64,000 bases of DNA from Phycisphaerae bacterium (GCA_025924315.1 JAICIO010000008.1:1-64000); one strand, 5' to 3'. Numbered from the stretch's first letter, positions 52,077 through 60,760 are shown. The notes: generated from the sequence alone by a model not told the origin. Made by a program: numbers and translations.

Positions 52077-52577
52077 ATGATCCCGCTTTTCATCGGTATT
52101 ACGCTCGTGAACCTCATCGCCCTCGCCGCGACCTGCGCGTTAGGGTACGCGGTCCATGCAGGCCACGATCTCGGCCCGTACCACCAGCTCGCCGGCGTGC
52201 TCGCGACACTCACGTGTTGTGCGACGCACTGCATCGTCTTCACGTACTTCATCGCCACCGCGAAGTGGTTGCAGCATGCGATCTCGGTGAAGCAACTCGA
52301 TCCCGCGCTCGCGGATCCGACGCGATCGTTCAAGAAGCAGGCATTCCCGGCCGCTCTGATCGCGATGGTGGCGACGTTTATGGCCGCTGTGAGTGGTGCG
52401 ATCACCTTCAGCTATCGAATCGCTCCAATCACGCATCACGCGATCGCGATCGCTGCGCTTCTCATCAACCTGCTGGTGGCGCTGGTTGAATATCGTGCGA
52501 TCACACAGAACGGCCGCCTCATTGACGATGTGCTGAGAAGAATCGGAAGTGCGACGACGCCGGCGACAATCGTTTGA
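52077..52577 (+). CDS. Hypothetical four-helix membrane protein
   Basis: This is a 166-residue protein with membrane helices at about residues 3-25, 40-65, 87-113 and 120-140. The turns hold His residues (VHAGHDLGPYHQLAGV, CCATHCIVFTYF). No known motif is visible. It could be a weak partner of ispD in the operon, but a repeat element separates them. Confidence 0.65.
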   Translation: MIPLFIGITLVNLIALAATCALGYAVHAGHDLGPYHQLAGVLATLTCCATHCIVFTYFIATAKWLQHAISVKQLDPALADPTRSFKKQAFPAALIAMVATFMAAVSGAITFSYRIAPITHHAIAIAALLINLLVALVEYRAITQNGRLIDDVLRRIGSATTPATIV

Positions 52578-52612
52578 CGCTGCTACGATTGCGGGTCAAG
52601 ATGCCCGCACGA

Positions 52613-52695
52613 GCCCCCGTGGCGGAACGGCAGACGCTTCGGACTTAAAATCCGATGACCGCAAGGTCGTGCGGGTTCGATTCCCGCCGGGGGCA
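52613..52695 (+). tRNA. tRNA-Leu (anticodon TAA)
   Basis: This is an 83-nt class II tRNA. Acceptor stem gcccccg/cgggggc and anticodon loop CTTAAAA are present. The variable arm (tgaccgcaaggtcg) is long, with T stem gcggg/cccgc and discriminator A at 52695. Class and anticodon fit leucine. Confidence 0.95.
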
Positions 52696-52706
52696 GTTGG
52701 CTCTCT

Positions 52707-52774
52707 GTTTAGCCGCGAGCCTGCTCGCGGGTTTTCGTCGTGGAGAAACAGCGCGAGCAAGCTCGCGGCTAAAC
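52707..52774. repeat. Double-hairpin repeat, TTTAGCCGCG family, copy 1
   Basis: Arms of 24 bp match at 22 positions across a 20-bp spacer. Each arm has its own stem, for example cgcgagc-ct-gctcgcg and the same with aa. It starts 12 bp after the tRNA-Leu gene and ends 12 bp before the end of the acyltransferase gene. It is related to the copy at 63464. Confidence 0.85.
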
Positions 52775-52785
52775 GCGGATGCAGG

Positions 52786-53427
52786 TTACTTCACTTCGTC
52801 TGAGTGCTGCCGATCGCGGAGCCGTCGCGCGGGAACACCGACATACAACCCATACGGCTCCGTGTCTTTCGTCACGACGGCGTTCGCGCCGATGATGCAG
52901 CCTTTGGCGATCTTCGTGTTGGCGGTAATCGTCACGTTCGCGCACGTCCACACGTCCTCAACGAGCGTGATCGGTCCGCTGCACGCGGGGACCAGGCACA
53001 TCGGCTTGTCGCCGCGAATGACCGGGTCGTGCCCCACCGTCGCGAAGACGGTGTGGGCGGCGATGTTGCAGTACGGGCCGATCTTCAGTCCCCCCCAGCC
53101 ATACAAGATGCAGTTCGGCGCGAAGTGCGTGTGGTGGCCGATCTCGACAAAGCTTTTCGCGTCACCGAGCGAGATGTATTGGCCGGGGAAGAAATCGACA
53201 TTGTCTTCGATGATGAATCGCCCCGCGCGGCCCTGGATGAAGCAATTCGGATAGAAGGTAACGTTCGATCCGATCTTGCACACAACGGCGGCGTCCTGCA
53301 TGTAAAACCCGCGACGAAAGTCGACGTTGTCGCCGACTTCCATCACTTCCGGATGCTCGATGTAAACGTTGTCATCGATCCGGACGTTCTGTCCGCAGGA
53401 TTTGAAGCGAGCGCGATAGTCTTCCAT
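52786..53427 (-). CDS. Left-handed beta-helix acyltransferase (hexapeptide repeat)
   Basis: This is a 213-residue protein from ATG 53427 (MEDYRARFKSCGQNVRIDDN). Imperfect hexapeptide turns, such as VYIEHPEVMEVGDNVDFRRG and SNVTFYPNCFIQGRAGRFII, extend to about residue 185 and end PYGLYVGVPARRLRDR. This is the pattern of maltose/galactoside O-acetyltransferases. Catalytic His is likely in ATVGHDPVIRG. The upstream frame extension lies in repeat DNA and is not likely coding. Confidence 0.85.
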   Translation of the reverse strand: MEDYRARFKSCGQNVRIDDNVYIEHPEVMEVGDNVDFRRGFYMQDAAVVCKIGSNVTFYPNCFIQGRAGRFIIEDNVDFFPGQYISLGDAKSFVEIGHHTHFAPNCILYGWGGLKIGPYCNIAAHTVFATVGHDPVIRGDKPMCLVPACSGPITLVEDVWTCANVTITANTKIAKGCIIGANAVVTKDTEPYGLYVGVPARRLRDRQHSDEVK

Positions 53428-53437
53428 CGGATTGATT

Positions 53438-53569
53438 AAACCGCCAAGACGCCAGGACGCCAAGGAGGAGGAGAATAGAGAGTGGAGGATGGAGCGTAGA
53501 ACTGTGCGCCATCCTCCATCTTCTATTCTCCAACCTCGAATTCCTTGGCGTCTTGGAGTCTTGGCGGTT
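53438..53569. repeat. Nested inverted repeat (outer 28-bp arms, inner ~25-bp arms)
   Basis: Outer arms starting aaccgccaagacgcca and ending ttggcgtcttgg-type are matched at 26 of 28 positions. Between them lie inner arms gagaatag...ggatgg (53471-53496) and ccatcctcc...ctattctc (53507-53530). The outer right arm codes the last residues of the MFS transporter (PPRLQDAKEFEVGE) and supplies its end. Confidence 0.85.
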
Positions 53570-54821
53570 CATCATCGAATTTTTTCGGGAATGCGATCCA
53601 GATCAGAATCGCCGCGGTCAGGCCGACAGCGGCCTGGGCCAGCCAGAATTGGTGATACTGCTGGGCGCCGGTGGGTGTCGCAAACCGATCGAAATACTGG
53701 TTGAACAACCCCGCCGCTACCGGGCCGAGGCCGAGGATCACGATGCCGAAGACGGTTTGGGCGGAGTGACGAATGTCGACCGGTGCGACGCGCTCAACGT
53801 AAACGAACCCGGCGGCGAAAAACGCGGCGTAGCACAGGCCGTGAAGCGCGAGCGCCACCACGATCAGCGGAATTGAGTGCGTCGTCGCGTAGATCGTGAA
53901 GCGGATGAATTGTGCGAGACAGCCGACGAGCAGCACCCCGCGATAACCGAGCCGGCGGATCAGCGCGCCCAGGATGAATAGAAAGCCGATCTCGAGCCAC
54001 TGTCCGATTCCCATCGCGGGACCAATCCAGCTGAGCTTCATGTGCACTTCGTCGCGCAGGTATGGACTGATGCGCATCGTGTACGCCTGGTGAATCATCG
54101 ACACCGGAAGCGCCGCGAGCATCAGGATGAGAAACCCGCGATGCTTCAGCAGGACGAACGCCCGCGCGAATGCGAGCGGGTGCGCGTGGTCTGGTCTCGG
54201 AGGAGTGGCGGGCAGAGCGACGAGGCAATAGATCGCGTAGGCAAGTGCGATCACGCCCGAAACGAAGAGCGCGTCGGCGACGCGGGCGGTGTTCGTCACG
54301 GGCGAATTTGTCCTGAGCCAGATCAGCGTGAAGAGCGACGATGAGATGATCCAGCCGAGCGAGCCGAAGGCGCGCACGATTGGAAACTGCCGCTCGGGGT
54401 GATCGAGATGCGCGAACGAAAGGCTGTTGCTCAGCGAATGCGTCGGCATGTATGCGATCGAGTAGAGGATTGAAACGATTAAGTAGGCGGAAAATGTTGT
54501 CGTTTGCCAGAGAGCGAAGCTCGCTATGGCGGTGATGAGGATGAGGATCGCAAGGGCTTTCTCGGCGTTGAGGTATCGATCGGCGACCTGGCCGGCGACG
54601 AGCGGCGCGAGGACCGCGCCCATCGCGCTGACGGCGATGATCCAGCCGGCCTGTCCGCCGGTGAAACCGAGCCCGCCCTGCGCGTGCGACGCGATGAGAA
54701 AACTTGCAAGATACGGCAGCCACACGCCGCGCACGGAATGCTGCAGGAACATCATCACCGAGAGGCGCACGCCAACGTGCTCGCGCGGCCCGAGGACAGG
54801 TTCAACCGCAGCGTCCGTCAT
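53523..54821 (-). CDS. MFS transporter, nucleoside:H+ symporter-like
   Basis: This is a 432-residue protein with about 12 membrane helices. It has the NupG/XapB-like start VRLSVMMFLQHSVRGVWLPY and the half-way segment YTMRISPYLRDEVHMKLSWI. The family carries nucleosides in known cases, the substrate here is not known. The last about 16 residues are encoded by a repeat element, which indicates that the natural end was replaced. It overlaps the GT28 gene by 4 bp. Confidence 0.85.
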   Translation of the reverse strand: MTDAAVEPVLGPREHVGVRLSVMMFLQHSVRGVWLPYLASFLIASHAQGGLGFTGGQAGWIIAVSAMGAVLAPLVAGQVADRYLNAEKALAILILITAIASFALWQTTTFSAYLIVSILYSIAYMPTHSLSNSLSFAHLDHPERQFPIVRAFGSLGWIISSSLFTLIWLRTNSPVTNTARVADALFVSGVIALAYAIYCLVALPATPPRPDHAHPLAFARAFVLLKHRGFLILMLAALPVSMIHQAYTMRISPYLRDEVHMKLSWIGPAMGIGQWLEIGFLFILGALIRRLGYRGVLLVGCLAQFIRFTIYATTHSIPLIVVALALHGLCYAAFFAAGFVYVERVAPVDIRHSAQTVFGIVILGLGPVAAGLFNQYFDRFATPTGAQQYHQFWLAQAAVGLTAAILIWIAFPKKFDDEPPRLQDAKEFEVGE

Positions 54822-55948
54822 CGAGCCAATCCCAGGGCGATTTTCGCGACATCAAACGCCGCTCGCGGCTTTGCGATTCGCCGGGCGTTCTGTTTGAGGC
54901 GGGAGACGTCGTCCGGCTTTGCGAGCAGTTGCGAAAGGCGAAACGCGAGCGTGCCGAGGTTGTTGATCTTGATGGCGGCGCCGTTCTCCAGGAGATAGTC
55001 ACTGTTGCGGCTCTCCTGGCCGGGAATGGGATTGACGATCGCCATCGCGGCGCCACAGGCGAGGACTTCGGAGCTCGTCAGGCCACCCGGCTTGGTGACC
55101 ACAAGATCGGCCGCAGTCATCAGCTCGTGGATTTCGGTCGTGAAGCCGATGACCTTCACGCGGTGCTGCTTCGGCGGATCGATCGAGTCCAGCTGCTTGC
55201 GGACTCTCTCGTTCTTCCCCGCGACGACGACGACTTCGAGTGGTTGTTCAATGCTCAGGATCGATTCGAAGATCCGCTGGATGGGGCCAACACCAAACCC
55301 GCCGGCAAGTTGAAGAACAATGGGACGATCGCCGCGAAGATTGTGTTTCTTGAGACACGCCGCACGATCGTGTTGCTTCGCGAAGGCGAGATGAATCGGG
55401 ATGCCGGTGACATCGATCGTCTCGCGCGGCACGCCCCAATGCGCGAGGTACGCCGCCCCTTCATCCGTCGCGGTCGTGTAACGATCGCAAGGCTGGTTGA
55501 TCCAGAGGCGGTGCGTTTCGAAGTCGGTGGTGACGGTCATCTGCGGCGTGTGGACCTTGCGCTTCTTCCGCAGCATCGAGATGATCTCGGCGGGAAGAAA
55601 GTGCGTGTTGACGATCGCGTCCCAATCGTCGCACTGCAGCAGGTCGCAGAGCTTCGTGAGGTTGAGCTTCTCGACCGCGCGGCGCAGAAAATCCCGCTTT
55701 GAGTCCGCCCGCCGCGGGCGGTCCATCATGTCGTAGAAAAAGCCGAGGACGTGTGGCGCTTTGTTGACGATGTCGAGATACGCCTCGCCGTAGATTTTGC
55801 GGAAGGGAGCGTTGGTGAGGGTGAGGACGTCGAGATTTTTCACTTCCGCATCGGGCGCAACTTCTTTCAGGGCGAGCTCGACGCCCTGCGCTGCCCGCAT
55901 ATGTCCCGCACCGACCGACGCAGAGAGCACGAGGATCTTCTTCGGCAT
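54818..55948 (-). CDS. Processive diacylglycerol glycosyltransferase-like (GT28, MGDG synthase)
   Basis: This is a 376-residue glycosyltransferase of GT-B fold. The start KKILVLSASVGAGHMRAAQG is the MGDG-synthase N-motif, DAIVNTHFLPAEIISML and MTVTTDFETHRLWINQPCDR follow, and the UDP-sugar site is GFTTEIHELMTAADLVVTKP with GGLTSSEVLACG. It probably makes glycolipids. It shares ends with the MFS gene in a two-gene unit. Confidence 0.92.
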   Translation of the reverse strand: MPKKILVLSASVGAGHMRAAQGVELALKEVAPDAEVKNLDVLTLTNAPFRKIYGEAYLDIVNKAPHVLGFFYDMMDRPRRADSKRDFLRRAVEKLNLTKLCDLLQCDDWDAIVNTHFLPAEIISMLRKKRKVHTPQMTVTTDFETHRLWINQPCDRYTTATDEGAAYLAHWGVPRETIDVTGIPIHLAFAKQHDRAACLKKHNLRGDRPIVLQLAGGFGVGPIQRIFESILSIEQPLEVVVVAGKNERVRKQLDSIDPPKQHRVKVIGFTTEIHELMTAADLVVTKPGGLTSSEVLACGAAMAIVNPIPGQESRNSDYLLENGAAIKINNLGTLAFRLSQLLAKPDDVSRLKQNARRIAKPRAAFDVAKIALGLAR

Positions 55949-55994
55949 GAGGCGGCAGCGTCGCTGAAGCAGGACGGGTTTTCAACTTCTGAGT

Positions 55995-56062
55995 GTGGCG
56001 AGGGCGTCTCGCCCTCGTTTCCGGCTCAAGCCGCAATCGCGAGGGCAAGATGCCCTCGCCAC
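55995..56062. repeat. Double-hairpin repeat with gtggcgagggc ends
   Basis: Two 23-bp arms match at 21 positions. Each arm has its own stem: cgagggcg-tct-cgccctcg and cgagggca-aga-tgccctcg. The single difference between arms is compensated within each arm. It lies between the GT28 start and the end of the CoA-binding gene. Confidence 0.85.
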
Positions 56063-56064
56063 GT

Positions 56065-56499
56065 TCATCGGTGGTGCATATGTTCGACCATGATGCAGCG
56101 ATTTTGGATGTAGGGGAGGTTGGACTTCTGGGCGAGTTGTTTCGCTTCGGCGTTGCGGATGCCGCTTTGAAGCCAGAGCCCGGCGGCGCCGACTGCGACT
56201 GCTGACTTGGCGACGTCGATGCAGAATTCGGGGCGGCGGAAGACGTTTACGAGGTCGATCTTGCCGGGAACATCTTCGAGCCTTGCATAGCACTTTTCGC
56301 CGAGCACTTCTTCGTGATTCGGATTCACGGGCACGATGATGTACCCCTGTGATTGGAGATACTCGCCGATGCCGTGGCTGATGCGCGAGGGATCGTCGCT
56401 CAGGCCGACGATGGCGATGCGCTTGGCCTTCAGCAATTTGCGGATGATCGCGTCTTCGCTCTCGCTCGGCGGGGTCGGCAGCGGGCAGGCTTCATTCAT
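56065..56499 (-). CDS. CoA-binding protein (YccU family)
   Basis: This is a 144-residue Rossmann-fold protein from ATG 56499 (MNEACPLPTPPSESED). RIAIVGLSDDPSRISHGIGE is the nucleotide loop and VPVNPNHEEVLGEKCYARLE and VGAAGLWLQSGIRN follow. The upstream in-frame part, MRVAQPPSAVCGQ, is translated repeat and not the real N-terminus. Function in the family is not settled. Confidence 0.9.
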   Translation of the reverse strand: MNEACPLPTPPSESEDAIIRKLLKAKRIAIVGLSDDPSRISHGIGEYLQSQGYIIVPVNPNHEEVLGEKCYARLEDVPGKIDLVNVFRRPEFCIDVAKSAVAVGAAGLWLQSGIRNAEAKQLAQKSNLPYIQNRCIMVEHMHHR

Positions 56500-56524
56500 G
56501 ACGGATACTCCTACGGGTGTGGAT

Positions 56525-56585
56525 GTGGCACAGCGACCCTCGGCTGTGCTCTGGCCGCACACAGCCGAGGGCGGCTGTGCCACAC
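56525..56585. repeat. Inverted repeat with gtggcacagccg arms (AQPPSAV type)
   Basis: Two arms of about 25 bp, starting gtggcacagc and ending gctgtgccacac, match at about 23 positions. Each has internal stem cacagc/gctgtg. Translated in one frame it gives AQPPSAV, a peptide often seen in databases as a mis-annotated start. It lies between divergent genes. Confidence 0.8.
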
Positions 56586-56670
56586 GCAACGCGTCGCACG
56601 CACACGTTCACTGGTTATAGGCGCTGTGCTAAGATTGAGGCGACCGTGAAATTTGAAGGCAAAGTCTGTC

Positions 56671-57675
56671 ATGGCTAAACGCGACTATTACGAAGTGCTG
56701 GGTGTGCCCAAGAGTGCGTCCGCGGACGAGATTAAGAAGGCGCACCGCAAGCTCGTACGGCAATATCACCCCGACGTCAACAAGAACAACAAGCAGGCCG
56801 AAGAGAAGTTCAAGGAAGCGCAGGAAGCGTACGACGTGCTTTCCGATCCGCAGAAGCGGGCGAACTACGATCAGTTCGGTCACGCGGGCGTGGGCGCGGG
56901 TGGCGCGGCCGGCGGGGATCCGTACGAAGCGTTTCGGCGCGCGCAGGCCGGTCGCGGCGGTGGGCGCCGAGAGTGGCGAACGGATTCGGGCGCGACGGTG
57001 GAGGATTTCGATCCGTCCGAGTTCGGCAATGGCCAGTTCGCGGACATCTTTGAGCAGCTATTCGGCGCGCGCGGCGGCGGTGCAAGTGTCGGCGGCGGAT
57101 TTGGCGGGCGCGGTGGCCGCACGCGCGCCCGGCCCGAGCCACAGCGCGGGGCGGATGTCGAATATCCCGTGACGCTCACATTCGCGCAGGCGGCGCGTGG
57201 CACGACGTTGCCGCTGCAGATCAACCGCGGCGGCAAGGTCGAATCGATCGAAGTGAAAATTCCCGCGGGCGTGAAAGACGGCAGCCGCATTCGCCTCAAA
57301 GGCCAGGGCGAACAAGGCGGCGGAGAACCGGGCGATCTGTTCATCATCACCGCCGTTCATCCGCATCCGTACTTCCGCCGCGAGGGGCTCGACATTCTCG
57401 TCGACGTGCCGATCAGTTTGTGGGAAGCCCTGCTTGGGACGAAGGTCGAAGTGCCGACGCTCGACGGGCCGGTAACGCTCACGATCCCTGCCGGCACGAG
57501 CAGCAACGCCAAGCTCCGCATTAAAGGCCGCGGAATCGAACGCGGGAGCGAGAAAGGCGATCAGTTCATCGTGACGAAGATCATCGTCCCCAAAGATCTC
57601 GGCGACGATCGCGCGACGATCGAAGAGCTCGCGAAGAAACATCCGATCAATCCGCGGGCGGATATCCATTGGTGA
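56671..57675 (+). CDS. DnaJ/CbpA-like co-chaperone
   Basis: This is a 334-residue protein from ATG 56671 ([20 protein letters not shown]). The J-domain has the HPD motif in [14 protein letters not shown] Gly-rich region (about residues 70-150) follows, then the CTD I/II substrate domain ([18 protein letters not shown]). There is no Cys-rich zinc domain, so it is CbpA-type rather than DnaJ. It works with an Hsp70 not in this window. Confidence 0.93.
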   Translation: MAKRDYYEVLGVPKSASADEIKKAHRKLVRQYHPDVNKNNKQAEEKFKEAQEAYDVLSDPQKRANYDQFGHAGVGAGGAAGGDPYEAFRRAQAGRGGGRREWRTDSGATVEDFDPSEFGNGQFADIFEQLFGARGGGASVGGGFGGRGGRTRARPEPQRGADVEYPVTLTFAQAARGTTLPLQINRGGKVESIEVKIPAGVKDGSRIRLKGQGEQGGGEPGDLFIITAVHPHPYFRREGLDILVDVPISLWEALLGTKVEVPTLDGPVTLTIPAGTSSNAKLRIKGRGIERGSEKGDQFIVTKIIVPKDLGDDRATIEELAKKHPINPRADIHW

Positions 57676-57726
57676 TTGTTGATTGGTGATTGATTCATTG
57701 TCATGCATCAATCACCAATCAACAAT
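57675..57726. repeat. Perfect 20-bp inverted repeat, terminator-like
   Basis: Arms attgttgattggtgattgat and its complement are perfect and separated by 12 bp. It overlaps the last base of the DnaJ-like gene's stop codon and is AT-rich, unlike the other elements. Confidence 0.85.
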
Positions 57727-57773
57727 TGCTGCACTTTTTGGCGATCCGCGCTTCACGCGTTACTCTCTTCGCC

Positions 57774-58154
57774 ATGTCACGACCACCCAATCTCCCGTAC
57801 GCGGCGCCGGGGCACATGCCGGTGACGACGACGTTCACGATCGAAGGGTATCGCATCAAGCAGTACATGGGCATCGTTCGCGGACTGATCGTTCGTGCAC
57901 CGACGATCTCGCAAGGGATTCTCGGCGGATTAAAATCGATCATCGGCGGGCAGATCAGCGCGTACACCGAGATGTGCGAGCAGACGCGGCAACAGGCGTA
58001 TGAGCTGCTGATCGACCATGCCCGAGCCGTCGGCGCGAACGCGATTGTCGGGCTGCGCTACGATGCATCGGAGATCGCCGGCAAAGGCGGCGGCGGCGCG
58101 ACGGAAGTGCTGTGCTACGGGACGGCGGTGGTCATCGAGCCGGATACGCAGTAA
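57774..58154 (+). CDS. YbjQ/UPF0145 family heavy-metal-binding-type protein
   Basis: This is a 126-residue protein from ATG 57774 (MSRPPNLPYAAPGHMPVTTT). Core sequence GLIVRAPTISQGILGGLKSI and AVGANAIVGLRYDASEI is the YbjQ pattern. Its role is not known with certainty. The upstream in-frame codons lie in repeat DNA. Confidence 0.9.
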   Translation: MSRPPNLPYAAPGHMPVTTTFTIEGYRIKQYMGIVRGLIVRAPTISQGILGGLKSIIGGQISAYTEMCEQTRQQAYELLIDHARAVGANAIVGLRYDASEIAGKGGGGATEVLCYGTAVVIEPDTQ

Positions 58155-58159
58155 CACGT

Positions 58160-58230
58160 GTAGGGTGCGCTTCAGCGCACCGGTTATTCGTTCGAACCGC
58201 AAATAACTGGTGCGCTGAAGCGCACCCTAC
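58160..58230. repeat. Double-hairpin repeat, TTCA-loop family, copy 3
   Basis: Two 30-bp arms match at 28 positions with a 12-bp spacer. Each arm contains ggtgcgc-ttca/tgaa-gcgcacc. It lies between converging genes. It is the best-preserved copy of the family. Confidence 0.88.
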
Positions 58231-58243
58231 CGATCACCAATCG

Positions 58244-58789
58244 CTACGTTCCATCGCGCGACTTTCGTTTGCCCGTCGTCGGACCTGCGGCAAATCCGCT
58301 CGGCATCATCGGTAATTCCTTGTGCATGCGGCAGCGCTCGATGAACCAGCGCGGATCGCGGCGGTATTCGGCATTCAACTTCAAGCTGTAGAAGCGTCCG
58401 CACTCGGGGCAGTTGTGAAAGTCGGGCAGGTTCGTCAGGTCATATCCGCAGTGAATGCAGAAGGGGTGATTCTTTCCGTTCACCGCTTCCTTGATCACTG
58501 CAGCAGCGAGCACGACGGGCAAGGCAAACGCCAGAATTGTGATCTTCCCGCCATAAAAGAAGAGTAGTTGGATCAGCCCGAATCGAAACGGAATCAGCAC
58601 GATCGCCACGAGCAACAGCGCCGCCGGCGCGAGCAGGATCCATCGCCAGCCGACATAGCGCGCCATATCGCTGAAGCTCGGCCGCCAGAAAACCACATCC
58701 GGATCATGCAACCAAGGCGCCTCCGCCGGCGAGGCGATCACCTCGGGCGGGACGGGCGGGATCGGATGCTGACCAATCGTGTCGGCCAT
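58244..58789 (-). CDS. Zinc-ribbon membrane protein
   Basis: This is a 181-residue protein from the ATG at 58789 (MADTIGQHPIPPVPPEVIAS). Two membrane helices (about residues 46-66 and 75-95) are followed by a zinc ribbon, FCIHCGYDLTNLPDFHNCPE and CGR. The four Cys are intact. The upstream in-frame stretch DPHPNPLPSRERG is translated repeat. It is an intact member of the CGYDL family seen broken near 2.2 and 6.2 kb. Confidence 0.82.
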   Translation of the reverse strand: MADTIGQHPIPPVPPEVIASPAEAPWLHDPDVVFWRPSFSDMARYVGWRWILLAPAALLLVAIVLIPFRFGLIQLLFFYGGKITILAFALPVVLAAAVIKEAVNGKNHPFCIHCGYDLTNLPDFHNCPECGRFYSLKLNAEYRRDPRWFIERCRMHKELPMMPSGFAAGPTTGKRKSRDGT

Positions 58790-58802
58790 GTTTCTTCCGC
58801 TT

Positions 58803-59047
58803 CCCCTCTCCCTGGAAGGGAGAGGGTTAGGGTGAGGGTCGAGCGCGGTAGTCAATAACGTGAGGCAATTGCACCCACGGCAATCGTCATCCTGAGCGAA
58901 GCGAAGGATCCCGGGATCGAGAGCAGCGCACGAATTCGAGATCCTTCGCTGCGCTCAGGATGACAGGTGGCGCAATGCTTGGACCCGACACGACTCGACT
59001 CTCACGCTTCACCCTCACCCCCACCCTCTCCCTTTCAGGGAGAGGGG
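58803..59047. repeat. Nested inverted repeats between two genes
   Basis: Outer arms ccctctccctggaaggg-agaggg (58803-58839) and its near-complement (59011-59047) enclose a second pair: gtcatcctgagcgaagcgaa... (58886-58910) and ...gcgctcaggatgac (58940-58964), matched at 24 of 25. One outer arm reads NPLPSRERG and the inner arm matches the widespread cctgagcgaagcgaagg word. Confidence 0.85.
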
Positions 59048-59056
59048 GCGTGACGG

Positions 59057-59977
59057 CTAATCCTTCTTCGACGCGTTTACCTCACTGCCCACGCGCTTCG
59101 CGCCTTTGATCGAGATCCCCAGCACGCTCGCGACGGCGCGCTCGCGGTGGTCGCTGGGGCTGTTCTTCACTTCGAGCTGGCCGGTCTCGGGATTGCGGAT
59201 CGCCATCTCGCTGCTGCCGCCGCCGTCGAGGTTCATCGCCTCTTTGCAACCGAGCGATTTCATCAGGTCGGCGAGCTCTGTCAGCTGCATGCCGACGCGG
59301 TCTTTTCGCCGGCCGTCCACCACGACCATCACCAATCGCTTCCCATCGTCGGCAATCCCGACCGCCGTACGCGGATGCTGCGTCGTCGCGAAATCGCCCT
59401 TCTTCTTCGCGACGTTCTCGCCGTTGCGCACGATGATGTCGCTGCCGGCAATGACTTGCAGCGCATCCTTGGGCGGATCTTTCAGCGGCTCGATCGAAAC
59501 CTTGTTTCCTTCGCGCACAATTAACGACGGCCGCGTGTCCTTCGTCGCGGGCCCCCACAACTCGCCATCGGTCACGTCGGGGCCCAGCACCTTCGCCCAC
59601 ACGCCTTCGACATAGCCAGACTTTTTTCCTTCCGCGTCTTTCGTGTTCTTCGCGCCGAAGAAGTCGCCGTTGATCACGACCTCGAAATTCTCGCGCTTCG
59701 CAATTTTCGTCGGCGGTTGCAGCGTCGTCTCCCATTCGCCGTCGCCATCGGGATCCTTCCCCGCGCGCGAGACACGGATCTGCACATCCGGATTCGTGAG
59801 ATCGATATTCGCGACGAAAATCTTCCGCGGCGGGTTGGATTGTTCGATCTGCTGATAAACGATCGCGGGGTAAGGCCTCTTTTCAATCGTCTCCGCCCGC
59901 GCGCTGGTCGCGCCAAGCAGGCCAACGAGCAACATCAGAAAAAGTTTTCCGCGAATGAATTGCATGTTTCGGATCAT
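59057..59977 (-). CDS. Phosphodiester glycosidase family (NAGPA-like) secreted protein
   Basis: This is an about 306-residue protein. It starts MIRNMQFIRGKLFLMLLVGL (signal peptide, cleaved near SARA), or MQF at 59965. Family motifs are VVINGDFFGAKNTKD, PRTAVGIADDGKRLVMVVVD and EAMNLDGGGSSEMAIR, which hold active-site residues. In known members these domains act on sugar phosphodiesters. The substrate is unknown. Confidence 0.88.
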   Translation of the reverse strand: MIRNMQFIRGKLFLMLLVGLLGATSARAETIEKRPYPAIVYQQIEQSNPPRKIFVANIDLTNPDVQIRVSRAGKDPDGDGEWETTLQPPTKIAKRENFEVVINGDFFGAKNTKDAEGKKSGYVEGVWAKVLGPDVTDGELWGPATKDTRPSLIVREGNKVSIEPLKDPPKDALQVIAGSDIIVRNGENVAKKKGDFATTQHPRTAVGIADDGKRLVMVVVDGRRKDRVGMQLTELADLMKSLGCKEAMNLDGGGSSEMAIRNPETGQLEVKNSPSDHRERAVASVLGISIKGAKRVGSEVNASKKD

Positions 59978-60149
59978 GATGAAAGCAGATCGGATGGATT
60001 CGACGGCGTCAAGCGGGAACCAGCTGGAGCCGGCCGGGCTCAACGTTATGGATGAAAGGCTGCAAAAGAAGGTTCTAATGGGATTTAGGCACCGGTTCGT
60101 CTATCTTAGTGGATAATTCCAAGGGCTGAGTCCGCGCCTGCACTTCAAT

Positions 60150-60689
60150 ATGAAGATCTCGCGAGAGGAATTTGAGCGATTGGCAATGGAGCATATGAAC
60201 ATGCTCTATCGCATTGCCCGCCGAATCACTCGTGATCCGTCGGGGGCGGAAGACTTGGTTCAGGAAACGTATCTGCGGGCGTTTCGCGCTCGCGATAGTT
60301 TCGATTTACAACAATACGGCATCCGCCCGTGGCTCGTGCGGATCATGCACAATCTGAACCTGAGCCAGTCGAAACGCGGGGGAAAACAGCCGGTTTCGGT
60401 CGAAAATGAAGTGCTGGATACTGGCCCGAACGCGCCGACCTCGCTTCCGATCAACCCGGCGAGCTTCGAAGGCATGGACGAACGGCTGGTTCGTGCCGTC
60501 ACCCAATTGCCTGAGGAATACCAGACCGTGCTGCTGTTATGGGCGGTTGAGGACTTCTCATATAAAGAAATTGCCGCAGCCGTGGATGTGCCGATTGGCA
60601 CCGTGATGAGCCGCCTGCACCGCGCTCGGGAACGGTTATCGACCCAGCTGAGAGATTTTGCCAGGCAGGAAGGGATTGTCCGGGAATAG
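60150..60689 (+). CDS. ECF-family RNA polymerase sigma factor
   Basis: This is a 179-residue sigma factor. Region 2 reads GAEDLVQETYLRAFRARDSF and region 4 reads LPEEYQTVLLLWAVEDFSYK with EIAAAVDVPIGTVMSRLHRA for DNA binding. It lies 71 bp before a small membrane protein that is likely its anti-sigma factor. Confidence 0.94.
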   Translation: MKISREEFERLAMEHMNMLYRIARRITRDPSGAEDLVQETYLRAFRARDSFDLQQYGIRPWLVRIMHNLNLSQSKRGGKQPVSVENEVLDTGPNAPTSLPINPASFEGMDERLVRAVTQLPEEYQTVLLLWAVEDFSYKEIAAAVDVPIGTVMSRLHRARERLSTQLRDFARQEGIVRE

Positions 60690-60760
60690 GATCGACGCAA
60701 GCGGCGTTTGAAAAGACGGACGGGCGAAAATCTCGCCGGCTTGGGGTGTTGCCGTAAGTT

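Noticed and set aside
56500-56589. N-terminal extension RVAQPPSAV of the CoA-binding protein
   Set aside because: It is translated repeat; the start at 56499 gives a normal family N-terminus.
57690-57773. Upstream start for the YbjQ-like protein
   Set aside because: The stretch is partly the AT-rich inverted repeat at 57675 and does not match the family.
58790-58855. N-terminal extension DPHPNPLPSRERG of the zinc-ribbon protein
   Set aside because: It is the translation of an inverted-repeat arm; the start at 58789 is more likely.
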